From a virus, in IMG/VR virus record IMGVR_UViG_3300025890_002227, positions 1-56,876 of that record: DNA of 56,876 bases. One strand, given 5' to 3'. The notes under the pieces are model-generated. The model did no database searches. It was not told where the DNA came from and saw only the letters and a list, made by a program, of their open reading frames with translations. The translations under genes were made by a program, and so were the position numbers. This document shows, piece after piece, positions 1 through 8,341 of the stretch (position 1 is the stretch's first letter; every line of letters starts with the position of its first letter).

Positions 1-46
1 AAGCGTCTACATACATATAATATATTATAACAGAAAACTTGTAATT

Positions 47-1162
47 TTACAAGTATTTTAACTTTCCTTCTACTATTTCTTTTGCAACAATATTTGTGGG
101 TTTATTTTGTATTTTACTTTGAGACAGTAAGTCGTATACTTTTGTGCTAATGTTCTCAAGTTTTTCTTTTACAAGTGGATGATCCCATTCAGTTTTGAGA
201 CTGGCCGTTATATCATGTGATATATTATATGAAGAACATACTTGTACTATTCCTCCACAGTTTGCCAAATAATCAGGAACATATAATATTTTGCGATCTT
301 TTAATATTTGTGATGCATCGCCGAGTAACTGATTGTTTGCTCCGCCGCATATTATTTTTGCTCTTGTCTCGCTCGCAAATTGTTCAGTGATCATACCGCC
401 TGTAGCACAAGGAGCATATATATCAACTGGAAGTTGGTTAATTTCTTCTATACTATCACACCATTGCAGACGAGACGGACTCATGCCATTAAATTTCAAT
501 TTATTGAAACGCTCTTTTGCTTTATCATAGTTCTGCTTGTCAATGTCGTACGCATAAACTGTAAGGCCAGGTTGCAGTGATGTTAGAAAGTGCGCTAAAC
601 GACTTCCTACCTTTCCTAAACCAATTATTGCTACAGATCGGTTCAATAATGCATATTCAGCGGTTGTGGCGTTCTTGCGACCAGCGTAGTAGTCAAATGC
701 TCCAGTTATTGAATTATATACTCCATAAGCAGTTGCCCATCCTGAGTCTTTACCACGATAACCTAAAGCATATTGGGTATGCTTATGTAACTCTAACAAG
801 TCATCTTGCGTAGTTCCTATGTCGCCAGCAGTATAGTAAATGCCGTTTAAACGATCCAATGCTTCAGCAAATGATTTCCAAAACTCCGGACTTTTTTTAC
901 CTGCTCTTGAATTAATGGTGGTTTTTCCGCCACCATAATGTAATCCTGCAAGTGTATTTTTATACGTCATTTGCTTCGATAAACGCAACGCATCGTAGCG
1001 TTGTTCATCAAAGTCTTTATATTCCATATAACGGCAACCGCCGATAGCAGGACCTAACTGTGTGCTGTGAATGGCTATACATGCATCTAATCCGGTAGTG
1101 GAGTCAGTAGCACGTACTACTCGTTCGTATCCGCCAATTGCGTAGTCAGTTAATTTAATCAC
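47..1162 (-). CDS. Leucine/Glu/Phe/Val dehydrogenase-like enzyme
   Basis: A 371-aa protein with the layout of bacterial leucine dehydrogenases, which reversibly deaminate branched-chain amino acids to 2-oxo acids using NAD+. Visible are GPAIGGCR (37-44), the two family lysines K68 and K80 (the second in GGGK) at the same numbering as in leucine dehydrogenase, TAGDIGTT with the catalytic Asp at D114, a Rossmann GLGKVG at 181-186, and YVPDYLANCGG (294-304). Length is typical and the catalytic set looks intact. The start is GTG at 1162; the next in-frame ATG would cut into the conserved N-terminal domain. It is the last gene of a minus-strand run beginning with the DsbA-like gene. Enzyme class is confident; substrate (Leu versus Val or Phe) is inferred. 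A host-derived metabolic gene is likely. Confidence 0.86.
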   Translation of the reverse strand: MIKLTDYAIGGYERVVRATDSTTGLDACIAIHSTQLGPAIGGCRYMEYKDFDEQRYDALRLSKQMTYKNTLAGLHYGGGKTTINSRAGKKSPEFWKSFAEALDRLNGIYYTAGDIGTTQDDLLELHKHTQYALGYRGKDSGWATAYGVYNSITGAFDYYAGRKNATTAEYALLNRSVAIIGLGKVGSRLAHFLTSLQPGLTVYAYDIDKQNYDKAKERFNKLKFNGMSPSRLQWCDSIEEINQLPVDIYAPCATGGMITEQFASETRAKIICGGANNQLLGDASQILKDRKILYVPDYLANCGGIVQVCSSYNISHDITASLKTEWDHPLVKEKLENISTKVYDLLSQSKIQNKPTNIVAKEIVEGKLKYL

Positions 1163-1166
1163 TAGA

Positions 1167-1180
1167 TAACCCTAGGGTTA
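1167..1180. repeat. 14-bp perfect palindrome between DsbA-like gene and dehydrogenase
   Basis: The sequence TAACCCTAGGGTTA is perfectly self-complementary and sits 4 nt before the GTG start of the dehydrogenase. It could be a protein-binding dyad or a small hairpin affecting that start. No T-run follows, so a terminator is unlikely. Confidence 0.4.
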
Positions 1181-1183
1181 CGT

Positions 1184-1444
1184 TTAGAGTGTTTTACCAA
1201 CCGACTCTAAGATGCCTTCTAATTCACCAATATCAGTAAGTTGTTCTTGCCAGTTAGATTTATATGCTGTACGAATCGCTTTGTTTAATACAGATGGCTT
1301 TACGCTCATTTCTTCTGCGATTGCTTTTACTGTATCTCTCAAACCTTCTTTAAGATCGTCTACCTCTTGCATTACACGAGTTCCCTCGTTGACTAGTTGT
1401 GATAAACGTGCTTTTTCTTCGGGTGTGTAAACTCCTCCTGCCAT
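1184..1444 (-). CDS. dsbA: DsbA-like dsDNA-binding late transcription protein
   Basis: An 86-aa, largely helical, charged protein with the size and arrangement of T4 DsbA, the small double-stranded-DNA-binding protein that binds at late promoters. The pattern of a helical N-terminus, then an 'LKEGLRDTVKAIAEEMSVK' segment, then 'LNKAIRTAYK' with an acidic C-terminus parallels T4 DsbA (ELIKDIR..AKDELGVDGKMFNRLLALYHKDN). It would act with the phage late sigma factor on the TATAAATA boxes seen in this window. It lies directly downstream of a small lysine-rich gene. Assignment rests on pattern similarity, not a search. Confidence 0.68.
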   Translation of the reverse strand: MAGGVYTPEEKARLSQLVNEGTRVMQEVDDLKEGLRDTVKAIAEEMSVKPSVLNKAIRTAYKSNWQEQLTDIGELEGILESVGKTL

Positions 1445-1445
1445 T

Positions 1446-1607
1446 TTATGCCTCCGCCTTTTTGGTTGTTTTCTTTGCAGTCTTTTTTGCTACTTTCTTA
1501 GTAGTTTTTTCTTTTGCTGGTTTGGTTTCTTTTAATAAACTAGCAATTGATTTTTCAATTTTAGCAAGCCGATCATGGACTGCCATCATTTCTCTTTTAA
1601 GATTCAT
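1446..1607 (-). CDS. Small lysine-rich protein (53 aa)
   Basis: ATG at 1607 to TAA at 1446, 53 aa. The N-terminal half is a short amphipathic helix (MNLKREMMAVHDRLAKIEKS); the C-terminal half is a lysine/alanine/threonine tail resembling histone H1 or HU-tail segments (KKVAKKTAKKTTKKAEA). The start overlaps the 3' end of the MORN-protein gene by 11 nt and the stop lies 1 nt before the DsbA-like gene, so all three are probably co-transcribed. A nucleic-acid-binding role is inferred from composition and from the DsbA-like neighbour. Confidence 0.72.
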   Translation of the reverse strand: MNLKREMMAVHDRLAKIEKSIASLLKETKPAKEKTTKKVAKKTAKKTTKKAEA

Positions 1608-2331
1608 CGAGTTTTTCCTTTTTTATTATGTGACTAATACCGTTTACATCTATGTATATTCCGCTTGTAAGTTTTATGTTTTTATTATCACCACTAAACT
1701 TACCTATTTCCTTCTCACCGCTTGGAAAATGTTTGGTTCCTTCTTCAAATAATCCATCAGTAAATTCACCGTCTAAGAGAGTCTCTCTAGTCAATTCGTC
1801 AAACATAATCATTTTTCCATATCCGTTAATAACATCGTTTTCGAATTGTCCCTCGTATATTGTTCCGTCTAACATTTCATATACGTATACGCCGTTTTTT
1901 GGCTCTGGTTCTACTGGATGTATTTCTATCCATCCATCTTCTTTGTGGAAAATTGAAATTATGTCGTTTGCGTCTACTGTAAAAAACCATTCAGCATTGC
2001 TTCCTATCTCGGTGGACATAATCGCGTGGGAAAAATTATTTTGTAGTATTTCGGTTATATTCTTAGTAACGCCACTTACAATATATTGAGTCCGGCCATC
2101 TTTTGCTAGTATTTTTGAATTATTTAAATGTATTTCTTTTACTCCAAGAGTTTTTTGATCAGAACAGGAAATACTTACGTAGCTTTTATCGTCACCGTCG
2201 ATTTGCAAACCCTTATAACAAAGTGTTTCTTCGTCATCTTGTAAAACTCCATAGTCTATAATTTTACCATTGAGTTTAATCTTATACCAAGTATTAGAGT
2301 TGGGTTCTTGTTGTAATTTTATTTTTAACAT
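1597..2331 (-). CDS. MORN-repeat-containing protein, function unknown
   Basis: A 244-aa protein. The C-terminal third (about residues 148-215) contains MORN-like repeats: 'YEMLDGTIYEGQFENDVING' followed by degenerate 'LLDGEFTDGLFEEG' and 'FPSGEKEIGKF' units. The N-terminal 140 residues are beta-rich with no recognised motif. Its ATG overlaps the TAA of the upstream gene (TAATG), indicating translational coupling. MORN repeats usually mediate membrane or protein association; no enzymatic domain is visible. Confidence 0.7.
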   Translation of the reverse strand: MLKIKLQQEPNSNTWYKIKLNGKIIDYGVLQDDEETLCYKGLQIDGDDKSYVSISCSDQKTLGVKEIHLNNSKILAKDGRTQYIVSGVTKNITEILQNNFSHAIMSTEIGSNAEWFFTVDANDIISIFHKEDGWIEIHPVEPEPKNGVYVYEMLDGTIYEGQFENDVINGYGKMIMFDELTRETLLDGEFTDGLFEEGTKHFPSGEKEIGKFSGDNKNIKLTSGIYIDVNGISHIIKKEKLDES

Positions 2332-2636
2332 TATATTTCAAACACCGCCTCGTAGTAAATATCATCAGATGACTTAAACGGTATATGAACATCATTTGCT
2401 GTAATAGCGTGTAATTGTATTTCTGCTAGAGCCACTTTAATATTTTCTATAACTAGATTGTGTTTTCCCTGCTCTAAGTTCACCTGAACCTTCTCGTCTA
2501 AGTAATTTCCATCTTGTTTTTTAGGCGTTACGGCTCTTTCACTAATAAGCAGACCGTCTAACCAGATACGAACAACTGGGGGTTTAAAATCCCATTCGCT
2601 ATCGATATAAAAGTGTAGTTCTGTAAGTTCTGACAT
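2331..2636 (-). CDS. Small beta-rich protein, possible carbohydrate-binding fold
   Basis: 101 aa with alternating hydrophobic strands and the pattern 'VVRIWLDGLLISE..QVNLEQGKHNLVIENIKV', reminiscent of small beta-sandwich carbohydrate-binding modules. The layout (short name-like strand, 'DG', long loop, 'HxLxI' strand) resembles the N-terminal part of the larger products of 5321..5914 and 47811..48377, so they may be distant relatives. First gene of an operon with the MORN and DsbA-like genes. Function unknown. Confidence 0.62.
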   Translation of the reverse strand: MSELTELHFYIDSEWDFKPPVVRIWLDGLLISERAVTPKKQDGNYLDEKVQVNLEQGKHNLVIENIKVALAEIQLHAITANDVHIPFKSSDDIYYEAVFEI

Positions 2637-2679
2637 ATAATGTATATATTATATATTCGAATTTGTTTTTTGTCAATGG

Positions 2680-3279
2680 TTATCTGGCATTTAATGCGGG
2701 AATGGCAATCTTTTCGATCCATGCGTCTCTGTCCATATCATGACTGCCTGGAGTGCCTAAACTATCAAAATCTACAGCATCAACAATACGATCTGCGTTT
2801 ATGTTTGAGACGCTTTTTAGGGCTCTGCCTTTTAGTGTTGCTCGCATAATAGGATCTTGTGCTGGATCTTCGTCCCATATTGTATTGTCCGGATCTATAG
2901 TAAGTCTTACAATAGATATTGGTGTTTGTTTATGGTCAAAACGCATCTTACTTGCCCAGTTAATAGCATCTTCTGGATTGTCAAATGCAAATACGCCGGC
3001 ATCTTCGTTATAACGTGAACCGCCTGGACCTTTTACCCAGTTACTTGGATGGAACTGCTCTAAACCTTTCTTTTTAATGTTGTCTACATTCTTTGTGAAA
3101 GTAACGTGAAAAAGAAAGTCTGGTAAGTCTGATAATCCTTCGTAAATATCTTTAACATACTCGGTATAAGATAGACTAGGCTGATAACCAATCTTATATT
3201 TGTTTCCGCCTTTATGCTTCTTAGTGCCACTGTTATGGTTTTTAAGCAAAGAAGAACCGACGACTTGACTCATTTTCAT
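2680..3279 (-). CDS. Putative ADP-ribosyltransferase-fold protein
   Basis: 199 aa. The segment '[21 protein letters not shown]' resembles the first core motif of ART-fold proteins (Tpt1, DarT-type: H-x-T/S, then a helix ending in KGL), and '[18 protein letters not shown]' about 35 residues later resembles the second motif, where a strand is followed by 'A..W'. The C-terminal half has '[12 protein letters not shown]', possibly the third block. Start chosen at ATG 3279 rather than 3297, because a late promoter box (3285..3292) lies inside the longer version and ATG 3279 sits 5 nt after it, matching other genes here. Catalytic activity is inferred and unproven. Confidence 0.6.
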   Translation of the reverse strand: MKMSQVVGSSLLKNHNSGTKKHKGGNKYKIGYQPSLSYTEYVKDIYEGLSDLPDFLFHVTFTKNVDNIKKKGLEQFHPSNWVKGPGGSRYNEDAGVFAFDNPEDAINWASKMRFDHKQTPISIVRLTIDPDNTIWDEDPAQDPIMRATLKGRALKSVSNINADRIVDAVDFDSLGTPGSHDMDRDAWIEKIAIPALNAR

Positions 3280-3284
3280 ATTAG

Positions 3285-3292
3285 TATTTATA
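3285..3292 (-). promoter_or_regulatory. T4-type late promoter box TATAAATA
   Basis: Exact TATAAATA on the minus strand, 5 nt upstream of ATG 3279. This spacing leaves essentially no 5' leader, the same geometry as at 32894..32901 and 23958..23965. Confidence 0.65.
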
Positions 3293-3340
3293 CTCATAAT
3301 ACTATTGACTTATTTTACGATAGCATATATAATATATGTT

Positions 3341-4456
3341 ATGAGAATTGAAACAGATGTTAAGTTAGATTTTAAAGATGTGCTTATTCGTCCCAAGCGT
3401 TCAACGCTAGGATCCCGCAAAGAAGTAAGTTTAAACAGAGAGTTTAGATACAGAAACAGTGATTGGAGGTATAGTACTATTCCAATTATGGCATCCAATA
3501 TGGATGGCGTTGGTACGTTTACTATGGCCGACAAACTTACAGAGTTAAACTTGTTTACGTGTCTTGTAAAAACTTATAATACAAAAGAACTTATTGATTA
3601 CTTTAAAGACGCACATTATAAAAAACTTAATACTGTAGCGATGAGTATTGGAATTACGGATAGTGATTTTGAAAAGTGGCGTGAAGTTAGAAAAAATACA
3701 GAAGTGCGTTATGTGTGCATTGACGTAGCAAACGGATATTCAGAACGCTTTAGTGAGTTTGTAAAGAAGTTTCGAGATGAATATCCACGCACAACAATTA
3801 TTGCCGGCAACGTAGTGACCGGAGAAATGACAGAGGAGTTAATATTAAATGGAGCGGATATCGTTAAAGTTGGAATCGGTCCTGGTAGCGTATGTACTAC
3901 TAGGCTCCAAACTGGGGTTGGCTATCCTCAGTTGTCTGCTGTTATTGAATGTGCAGACGCGGCTCATGGGCTTGGTGGGCATATTATTGCTGATGGGGGA
4001 TGTACTAACCCTGGTGATATTGCGAAGGCGTTCGCAGGAGGTGCTGACTTTGTGATGCTTGGTGGTATGCTTGCTGGACACGATGAAGGAGAAGGCAATA
4101 TTATTACCAAGCAATACGCAACGAATGAACTCTCTAGTAAGAGCAGGCTGGTAGGCAGTCAATCGTTCGTAACAGAAGAAAAAAAGTTTGTACAGTTTTA
4201 TGGTATGAGTAGCACTGCCGCTAATAAAAAACACTTTGGTGGATTAAAAGAATACAGATCTTCTGAAGGAAGGGAAGTACTAGTTCCGTATCGTGGTGCG
4301 GTTGCTAATACAATTCAAGATATTTTAGGTGGAGTGAGAAGTACATGTACTTACGCTGGTGCTAACAAACTTAAACAGTTATCTAAATGTACCACCTTTG
4401 TACGTTGCACACAAACACATAACGGAATATACGAAAAGAATACTATTGGCAATTAA
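3341..4456 (+). CDS. guaC: GMP reductase
   Basis: 371 aa, the usual length for GuaC, which reduces GMP to IMP with NADPH and feeds guanine nucleotides into the adenine branch. It starts [20 protein letters not shown], the typical GuaC opening ([10 protein letters not shown]), followed by '[10 protein letters not shown]' (51-60), the catalytic-Cys loop GPGSVCTTR (C185; E. coli C186), 'GVGYPQLSA', 'IADGGC' and 'FYGMSS'. It lacks the CBS domains of IMP dehydrogenase. Start taken at ATG 3341; an earlier in-frame TTG at 3305 adds residues absent from the family. It is the only plus-strand gene in the first 30 kb; its stop overlaps the convergent 4453..5319 gene by 4 nt. Likely role: nucleotide scavenging for phage DNA synthesis. 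Confidence 0.93.
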   Translation: MRIETDVKLDFKDVLIRPKRSTLGSRKEVSLNREFRYRNSDWRYSTIPIMASNMDGVGTFTMADKLTELNLFTCLVKTYNTKELIDYFKDAHYKKLNTVAMSIGITDSDFEKWREVRKNTEVRYVCIDVANGYSERFSEFVKKFRDEYPRTTIIAGNVVTGEMTEELILNGADIVKVGIGPGSVCTTRLQTGVGYPQLSAVIECADAAHGLGGHIIADGGCTNPGDIAKAFAGGADFVMLGGMLAGHDEGEGNIITKQYATNELSSKSRLVGSQSFVTEEKKFVQFYGMSSTAANKKHFGGLKEYRSSEGREVLVPYRGAVANTIQDILGGVRSTCTYAGANKLKQLSKCTTFVRCTQTHNGIYEKNTIGN

Positions 4457-5319
4457 GCAAGATCATTGCCAAAAATATTATCTGTGATCCACCCATAGAG
4501 TGGAGTTTTAAATACTAGTTTCCATTTACCATTTTGGCTTAAACAAGAACTATTTGGTATATGATGAATTAATCTGCTTTTATGAATGTGTTCCGACACA
4601 TTTTCTATTACTACATTATCAACACCGTTGTATGTAAATTTAGGAATATAAATCTCACCTTCTACATAAAGATTTTTATTGTTTGCATGTTTGGCTATAA
4701 AATAAAGATTATCAGTAGTATCGTAATATAACTTATTGCCTTTAATAACATAACCATCATCAGTTATTAAACAACCGTTGAATTCAGTATATTCTTCTGT
4801 CTCGTTATTAAACACCTTAGGATTATTGCCCACTACTTTATCATGTCTGTAATTTAAAAGTCTATAGTTTTTATTGTTATTATTAACTTCATACGGGAAT
4901 ATATCCACAGAGAAATTATCATTGTTTAATTGTTCAAAGATATAATTGATATTTTGCGTACAATCTAAATATGTATGCCCTCTACGATGTATTAAATCGC
5001 AGACATCCACTTCACATAAACTAACATAGTCTATATCAATACCAAATGGTCCCTCATCATAATCACTCGAGTAATCAGCACCAAGGTGTTCGATAACCAA
5101 AGTATATTCATTTTCTGTAGTATCTTCTATATCAACAGTTGACTTAAAATGATAACCTTCTTCTGGAATTCCAGTTTGAACATCATGTTCGATAAGAGTG
5201 TTATACATCATATCGCCATTTGGTATATTACCGTAGCGATCAATGATGTAAAATTTCCAGGTTGGAATTTTTTTAGAAGTGCAATTGTAAGTTACACCAA
5301 TCGACAATGTGAATGGCAT
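4453..5319 (-). CDS. Beta-rich phage protein, paralogue family A (C-terminal match)
   Basis: 288 aa, tyrosine/asparagine-rich with many short strands. The C-terminal segment ('[18 protein letters not shown]') matches the C-termini of the neighbouring 5321..5914 product ('IEFKCPFYLWLLEELL') and the distant 47811..48377 product ('LNFRTPIYMWLMDNI'), so the three share a terminal module. The N-terminal region also has the family pattern of a ligand-binding beta-sandwich ('[12 protein letters not shown]'). Its ATG lies 1 nt from the stop of 5321..5914. Probably a virion-associated or carbohydrate-binding protein (inference). Confidence 0.68.
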   Translation of the reverse strand: MPFTLSIGVTYNCTSKKIPTWKFYIIDRYGNIPNGDMMYNTLIEHDVQTGIPEEGYHFKSTVDIEDTTENEYTLVIEHLGADYSSDYDEGPFGIDIDYVSLCEVDVCDLIHRRGHTYLDCTQNINYIFEQLNNDNFSVDIFPYEVNNNNKNYRLLNYRHDKVVGNNPKVFNNETEEYTEFNGCLITDDGYVIKGNKLYYDTTDNLYFIAKHANNKNLYVEGEIYIPKFTYNGVDNVVIENVSEHIHKSRLIHHIPNSSCLSQNGKWKLVFKTPLYGWITDNIFGNDLA

Positions 5320-5320
5320 G

Positions 5321-5914
5321 TTATTGTAAAAGTTCTTCTAAAAGCCAAAGATAAAACGGACATTTAAATTCAATACTATAATTACTTTTATGAACATTTA
5401 AATATGTGGTAGACGAAGTCCATATACATTTTCCGTCTATTACAGCAATCTCATTCATCATATCATTATTTCTAAGATATTCTATAAATCCGTGTGTTTC
5501 TATTTCAGATTCAGGACATATTTCTGCTACTGTTACGCCGTTATCCCACAATACGGATTCAATTGAAATTTCATCAATTTCAATGTCGACAATATAAAAA
5601 CCATAATCTTCCTTGCCGCCAGTAAAACGATTAGTTTTAAGTAGATCCCAAACATCTTGCATGTCAGACTCGTATATAACTTTTATAGTATGGATGTCTT
5701 CCTTATCATCGTCTACTTCGATGTCATATTCTTTAATGGATATCTTTTTTCCGTCTTGCCAGACTGTTGTGTGATTTGAAGGATTGTCTAATTCAACGTT
5801 TTCTTCTAATACCGTGTCGTTTAGCATTATAGTGCAACGCGGAAATGGTAAATTTCCGTTTAAATCGTCAGTTAGTTTGAAGTATATTTTAAGTGGGATT
5901 GTTTCTAAACTCAT
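5321..5914 (-). CDS. Beta-rich phage protein, paralogue family A
   Basis: 197 aa. Clear paralogue of 47811..48377: both share 'IPLKIYFKLTDDLNGN.PFPRCT', 'LDNPSN', 'WQDGKKISIKEYDIEVDDD', a 'CPESE....GFI.YLR' block and the C-terminal 'F..PFYLWLL' module. No catalytic motif is seen. The fold looks like two beta-sandwich parts, suggestive of a fibre accessory or glycan-binding protein. First gene after a CATAAATA box (5936..5943), and co-transcribed with 4453..5319. Confidence 0.72.
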   Translation of the reverse strand: MSLETIPLKIYFKLTDDLNGNLPFPRCTIMLNDTVLEENVELDNPSNHTTVWQDGKKISIKEYDIEVDDDKEDIHTIKVIYESDMQDVWDLLKTNRFTGGKEDYGFYIVDIEIDEISIESVLWDNGVTVAEICPESEIETHGFIEYLRNNDMMNEIAVIDGKCIWTSSTTYLNVHKSNYSIEFKCPFYLWLLEELLQ

Positions 5915-5935
5915 TGTATTATATGTGTTATTGAT

Positions 5936-5943
5936 TATTTATG
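5936..5943 (-). promoter_or_regulatory. Late promoter box CATAAATA
   Basis: CATAAATA on the minus strand 21 nt upstream of ATG 5914. One mismatch from the T4 late consensus, in a variant also seen at 9573 and 21947. Confidence 0.55.
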
Positions 5944-5962
5944 AGTATACGGATATGTACTC

Positions 5963-5998
5963 AAAAAAAAAGACATAGCTTGTGACTATGTCTTTTTT
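5963..5998 (-). terminator. Bidirectional rho-independent terminator
   Basis: Arms AAAAAAGACATAG (5966-5978) and CTATGTCTTTTTT (5986-5998) around a 7-nt loop, with A/T runs on both sides. On the minus strand it ends transcription of 6017..6559 in a long T-run; a plus-strand transcript would also be stopped. Confidence 0.85.
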
Positions 5999-6016
5999 GT
6001 GGTATAAAATTATTAA

Positions 6017-6559
6017 TTATTCACCAATGCCTAGACCATCATACCATTCGTTAAAGTTGCCTGCGTATGCAAGAACAACAACACTACCTAGTTTTACTAG
6101 TCCGCCATCTTCCCATGGATTTGCTGTGTAATATTGCTGTGAACCACCGCCAATATTCAAATCTGTAGTAACAGTTCCGGAACTTGTAGTTGTGCCGTCA
6201 GCAATGTTAGCTGCCGCAGCTGCTGTTAAAGGATTATATATTGTAACAGCATGACTTAAAAAATCATTAGTTTCATCATGTGAAACGTCGTCAACAATAA
6301 TATTTTCAAGTTCTCCGTCTGGATTTAAATTCTCATCTTCGCCGCCAGAGTGGCAAATTTCGAATTTAATTGTGTGTGGTCCTGAACCAGCACTGTCGTC
6401 ATTAATTGATGTTATTGCTACAGATAATGGATTTGAATCAGGTTGTACTTCATTTACACCCAACTCGCCTTGGATAAGAACGTCATCTTTGTATACTTTG
6501 ATGGCGTAATCTTCTGTAGAGGATTCATATTTTTTAAAATTAAAAGCAATCGTGCTCAT
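6017..6559 (-). CDS. Probable virion/fibre beta-sandwich protein
   Basis: 180 aa, acidic, with 'IKVYKDDVLIQGEL' and 'PHTIKFEICHSGGEDENL' strands resembling small carbohydrate-binding modules, then a Thr/Ser/Ala-rich linker (112-140) and a C-terminal 'GGSQQYYTANPWEDGG' segment. Monocistronic: promoter box GATAAATA at 6617..6624, a 57-nt leader with a 14-bp palindrome, and a strong terminator at 5963..5998. Late expression suggests a structural role. No known family recognised. Confidence 0.66.
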   Translation of the reverse strand: MSTIAFNFKKYESSTEDYAIKVYKDDVLIQGELGVNEVQPDSNPLSVAITSINDDSAGSGPHTIKFEICHSGGEDENLNPDGELENIIVDDVSHDETNDFLSHAVTIYNPLTAAAAANIADGTTTSSGTVTTDLNIGGGSQQYYTANPWEDGGLVKLGSVVVLAYAGNFNEWYDGLGIGE

Positions 6560-6574
6560 GATTATTTTCCTATT

Positions 6575-6588
6575 GTTTTCGCGAAAAC
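6575..6588. repeat. 14-bp perfect palindrome in the leader of 6017..6559
   Basis: GTTTTCGCGAAAAC is a perfect dyad between the late promoter box and the start codon of 6017..6559. It could fold in the mRNA leader or bind a dimeric protein. Confidence 0.4.
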
Positions 6589-6616
6589 CAATTCTGATTA
6601 AACTGGCTATAGGTAA

Positions 6617-6624
6617 TATTTATC
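6617..6624 (-). promoter_or_regulatory. Late promoter box GATAAATA
   Basis: GATAAATA on the minus strand upstream of 6017..6559. It touches the stop codon of the glycosyltransferase gene (6624..7286). Confidence 0.5.
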
Positions 6625-7286
6625 TAAATCTTAGATAATAATGTATGGTCACCATTGAAATGCCAAAAACCAGTGTGTTGCAGATCTATAGACTTATCTA
6701 CCCATACTTTGAGACCTGCGTGTTGAACACTTCTGCAAAAACTATAGTCTTCTGTTAAATATTGACCTGTTTCATCCACAGTACAGTTAAAAAAGTCGTA
6801 TTGAAAGCTTGTTTCGTCGCCTAATCCAATGTCATCATGATACTTAGTAGCACCTGCTTCGATTAATTTCTCAAATACTTGGCGTTTAATAAGCATAAAT
6901 CCAGTGCCGGCACTATCTGCTTCTACTAAATCGTCTCTACGCTCGCCATTCTTTTTAACATTTACTACGTACTTGGGTGGAATAATCTTTTGCGGATATA
7001 CACCACACGCGACATCAACATCGTGTGTTACTAACTTAACCACATCCTCTGGTGCCCAGCCAATATCTGCGTCTACAAACATTAGATGACTGCCGTTACC
7101 CATAAGAAATTTAGCGGCGCAACTATTACGCCCACGATTAATATTGCTTTCGTTGCTTAAAGTGTCTATTTGGAATGCTAATTTATTCTGCATACCAAAC
7201 ACTGTCCACTTAATATAACTTTGGAAGCAAGACTCGCTTATTTGACCACCATAACAAGGCGTACAAAAGTGTATATTGATATTCAT
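6624..7286 (-). CDS. GT-A type glycosyltransferase-like protein
   Basis: 220 aa. 'FVDADIGWAPEDV' (70-82) contains the DxD metal/nucleotide-sugar motif of GT-A glycosyltransferases, preceded by 'INRGRNSCAAKFL', a helix typical of family-2-like phage enzymes; 'ADSAGTGFMLIKRQVFEKL' and 'EDYSFCRSVQHAGLKVWVD' match the acceptor-side and ED motifs. The substrate is unknown; phage DNA, virion or host surface glycans are possible. Its ATG overlaps the stop of the FAD oxidoreductase gene (7283) by 4 nt, so the two are coupled. Confidence 0.8.
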   Translation of the reverse strand: MNINIHFCTPCYGGQISESCFQSYIKWTVFGMQNKLAFQIDTLSNESNINRGRNSCAAKFLMGNGSHLMFVDADIGWAPEDVVKLVTHDVDVACGVYPQKIIPPKYVVNVKKNGERRDDLVEADSAGTGFMLIKRQVFEKLIEAGATKYHDDIGLGDETSFQYDFFNCTVDETGQYLTEDYSFCRSVQHAGLKVWVDKSIDLQHTGFWHFNGDHTLLSKI

Positions 7287-8341
7287 ATTACATATAATTC
7301 CACATCAGGTGTTCTATTTAGTTTATAGCCATCTATGTTAATTGTCAATGTTTCTCCCAATACCATTTGACGCAATAGTAAACCCACAGCAGGACTATGC
7401 ATAAGCCCGCGCCCTGTAAATCCTGTAGCAAAGTATACATTATCAACATGGTCAATGATAGCATTATTGTCTATAGTGCTACTGTCATAATACCCTGCCC
7501 ATGCTCCGTCCATTTTAGCGGCGTCAAATACATTGGGAAATCTATGGTATAAGTGTGCCCATACATCGTCCCAACTATTATAGTCCGGATCTAAATCAAC
7601 ACCGTCCCAATCACCGTTGCCATCATAACCAACAATGTAACTATTACCCTCTGGGCGTAAGTATATGCCAGTAATAAGATCTGCTACTAGTGGCAGGTTT
7701 GGTATGTGTGGTGCTTGTGTGCTAACATTATACACTGTATGCTTGTGACCTTTGACCGGTATGTTAATGTTAAACGCATTGCCCACAGCATTACTCCAGC
7801 ATCCACTGGCGATTACAATAGCGTCTGCATCGTTATGATTAGCAGTTATGCCATCCTCAAAAACTACTTTAACGCCGTTTATTTGTGCTTCGCTACGAAA
7901 CCAATTGTGTAATGTTACTGGATCTACCCATCCTTCACTATCGTCTGTTGTAATACAACCTCTATATACATCATCTACATTTAACTGTGGAAATAACTTT
8001 AGCAGTTCGTTAGGTTCTAAACTTTGCGTATTAGCACCACAAGCGTTCTGCATCGCAATGCTTTTATCGTGATCGTCTCGTTGATTATCGTTAAACAACA
8101 TGAGATAACCATTGGGTGTAAAGCCTACGTTTGTTTGTGTCTTTATAAAGTCTATTGCGTAGCGGCTTAACTCTACGTTTGTTTGTGTGAAAAACTGATG
8201 TCGCAGTCCACCGCAACTTCTTGCAAAACTACTTTCACTATATTGTTTGTCTCGTTCAAATACTGTTACGCTTGCGTCTTTTGCTAAATGGTATGCTGTG
8301 CTCATACCTATTATGCCGCCGCCTATAACGTGTATGTTCAT
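7283..8341 (-). CDS. FAD-dependent oxidoreductase, D-amino-acid oxidase (DAO) family
   Basis: 352 aa, the full length of DAO/glycine-oxidase/sarcosine-oxidase-type flavoproteins. The N-terminus has the dinucleotide fold GGGIIG (7-12) followed by 'STAYHLAKDASVTVFERD', then 'SFARSCGGLRHQFF', the usual start of the FAD-contacting region. The C-terminus carries 'VYFATGFTGRGLMHSPAVG', the conserved FAD-binding block of the family. These enzymes oxidise secondary or D-amino acids to imines/oxo acids with H2O2; the substrate here cannot be told. It overlaps the cupin gene by 4 nt and the glycosyltransferase by 4 nt. Unusual cargo for a phage. Confidence 0.87.
   Translation of the reverse strand: MNIHVIGGGIIGMSTAYHLAKDASVTVFERDKQYSESSFARSCGGLRHQFFTQTNVELSRYAIDFIKTQTNVGFTPNGYLMLFNDNQRDDHDKSIAMQNACGANTQSLEPNELLKLFPQLNVDDVYRGCITTDDSEGWVDPVTLHNWFRSEAQINGVKVVFEDGITANHNDADAIVIASGCWSNAVGNAFNINIPVKGHKHTVYNVSTQAPHIPNLPLVADLITGIYLRPEGNSYIVGYDGNGDWDGVDLDPDYNSWDDVWAHLYHRFPNVFDAAKMDGAWAGYYDSSTIDNNAIIDHVDNVYFATGFTGRGLMHSPAVGLLLRQMVLGETLTINIDGYKLNRTPDVELYVI

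Noticed and set aside
3305-3340. TTG start 12 codons upstream of guaC
   Set aside because: The extra residues do not match GMP reductases and ATG 3341 starts at the normal family N-terminus.
3341-4456. IMP dehydrogenase call
   Set aside because: CBS domains are missing and the N-terminus and length match GMP reductase.
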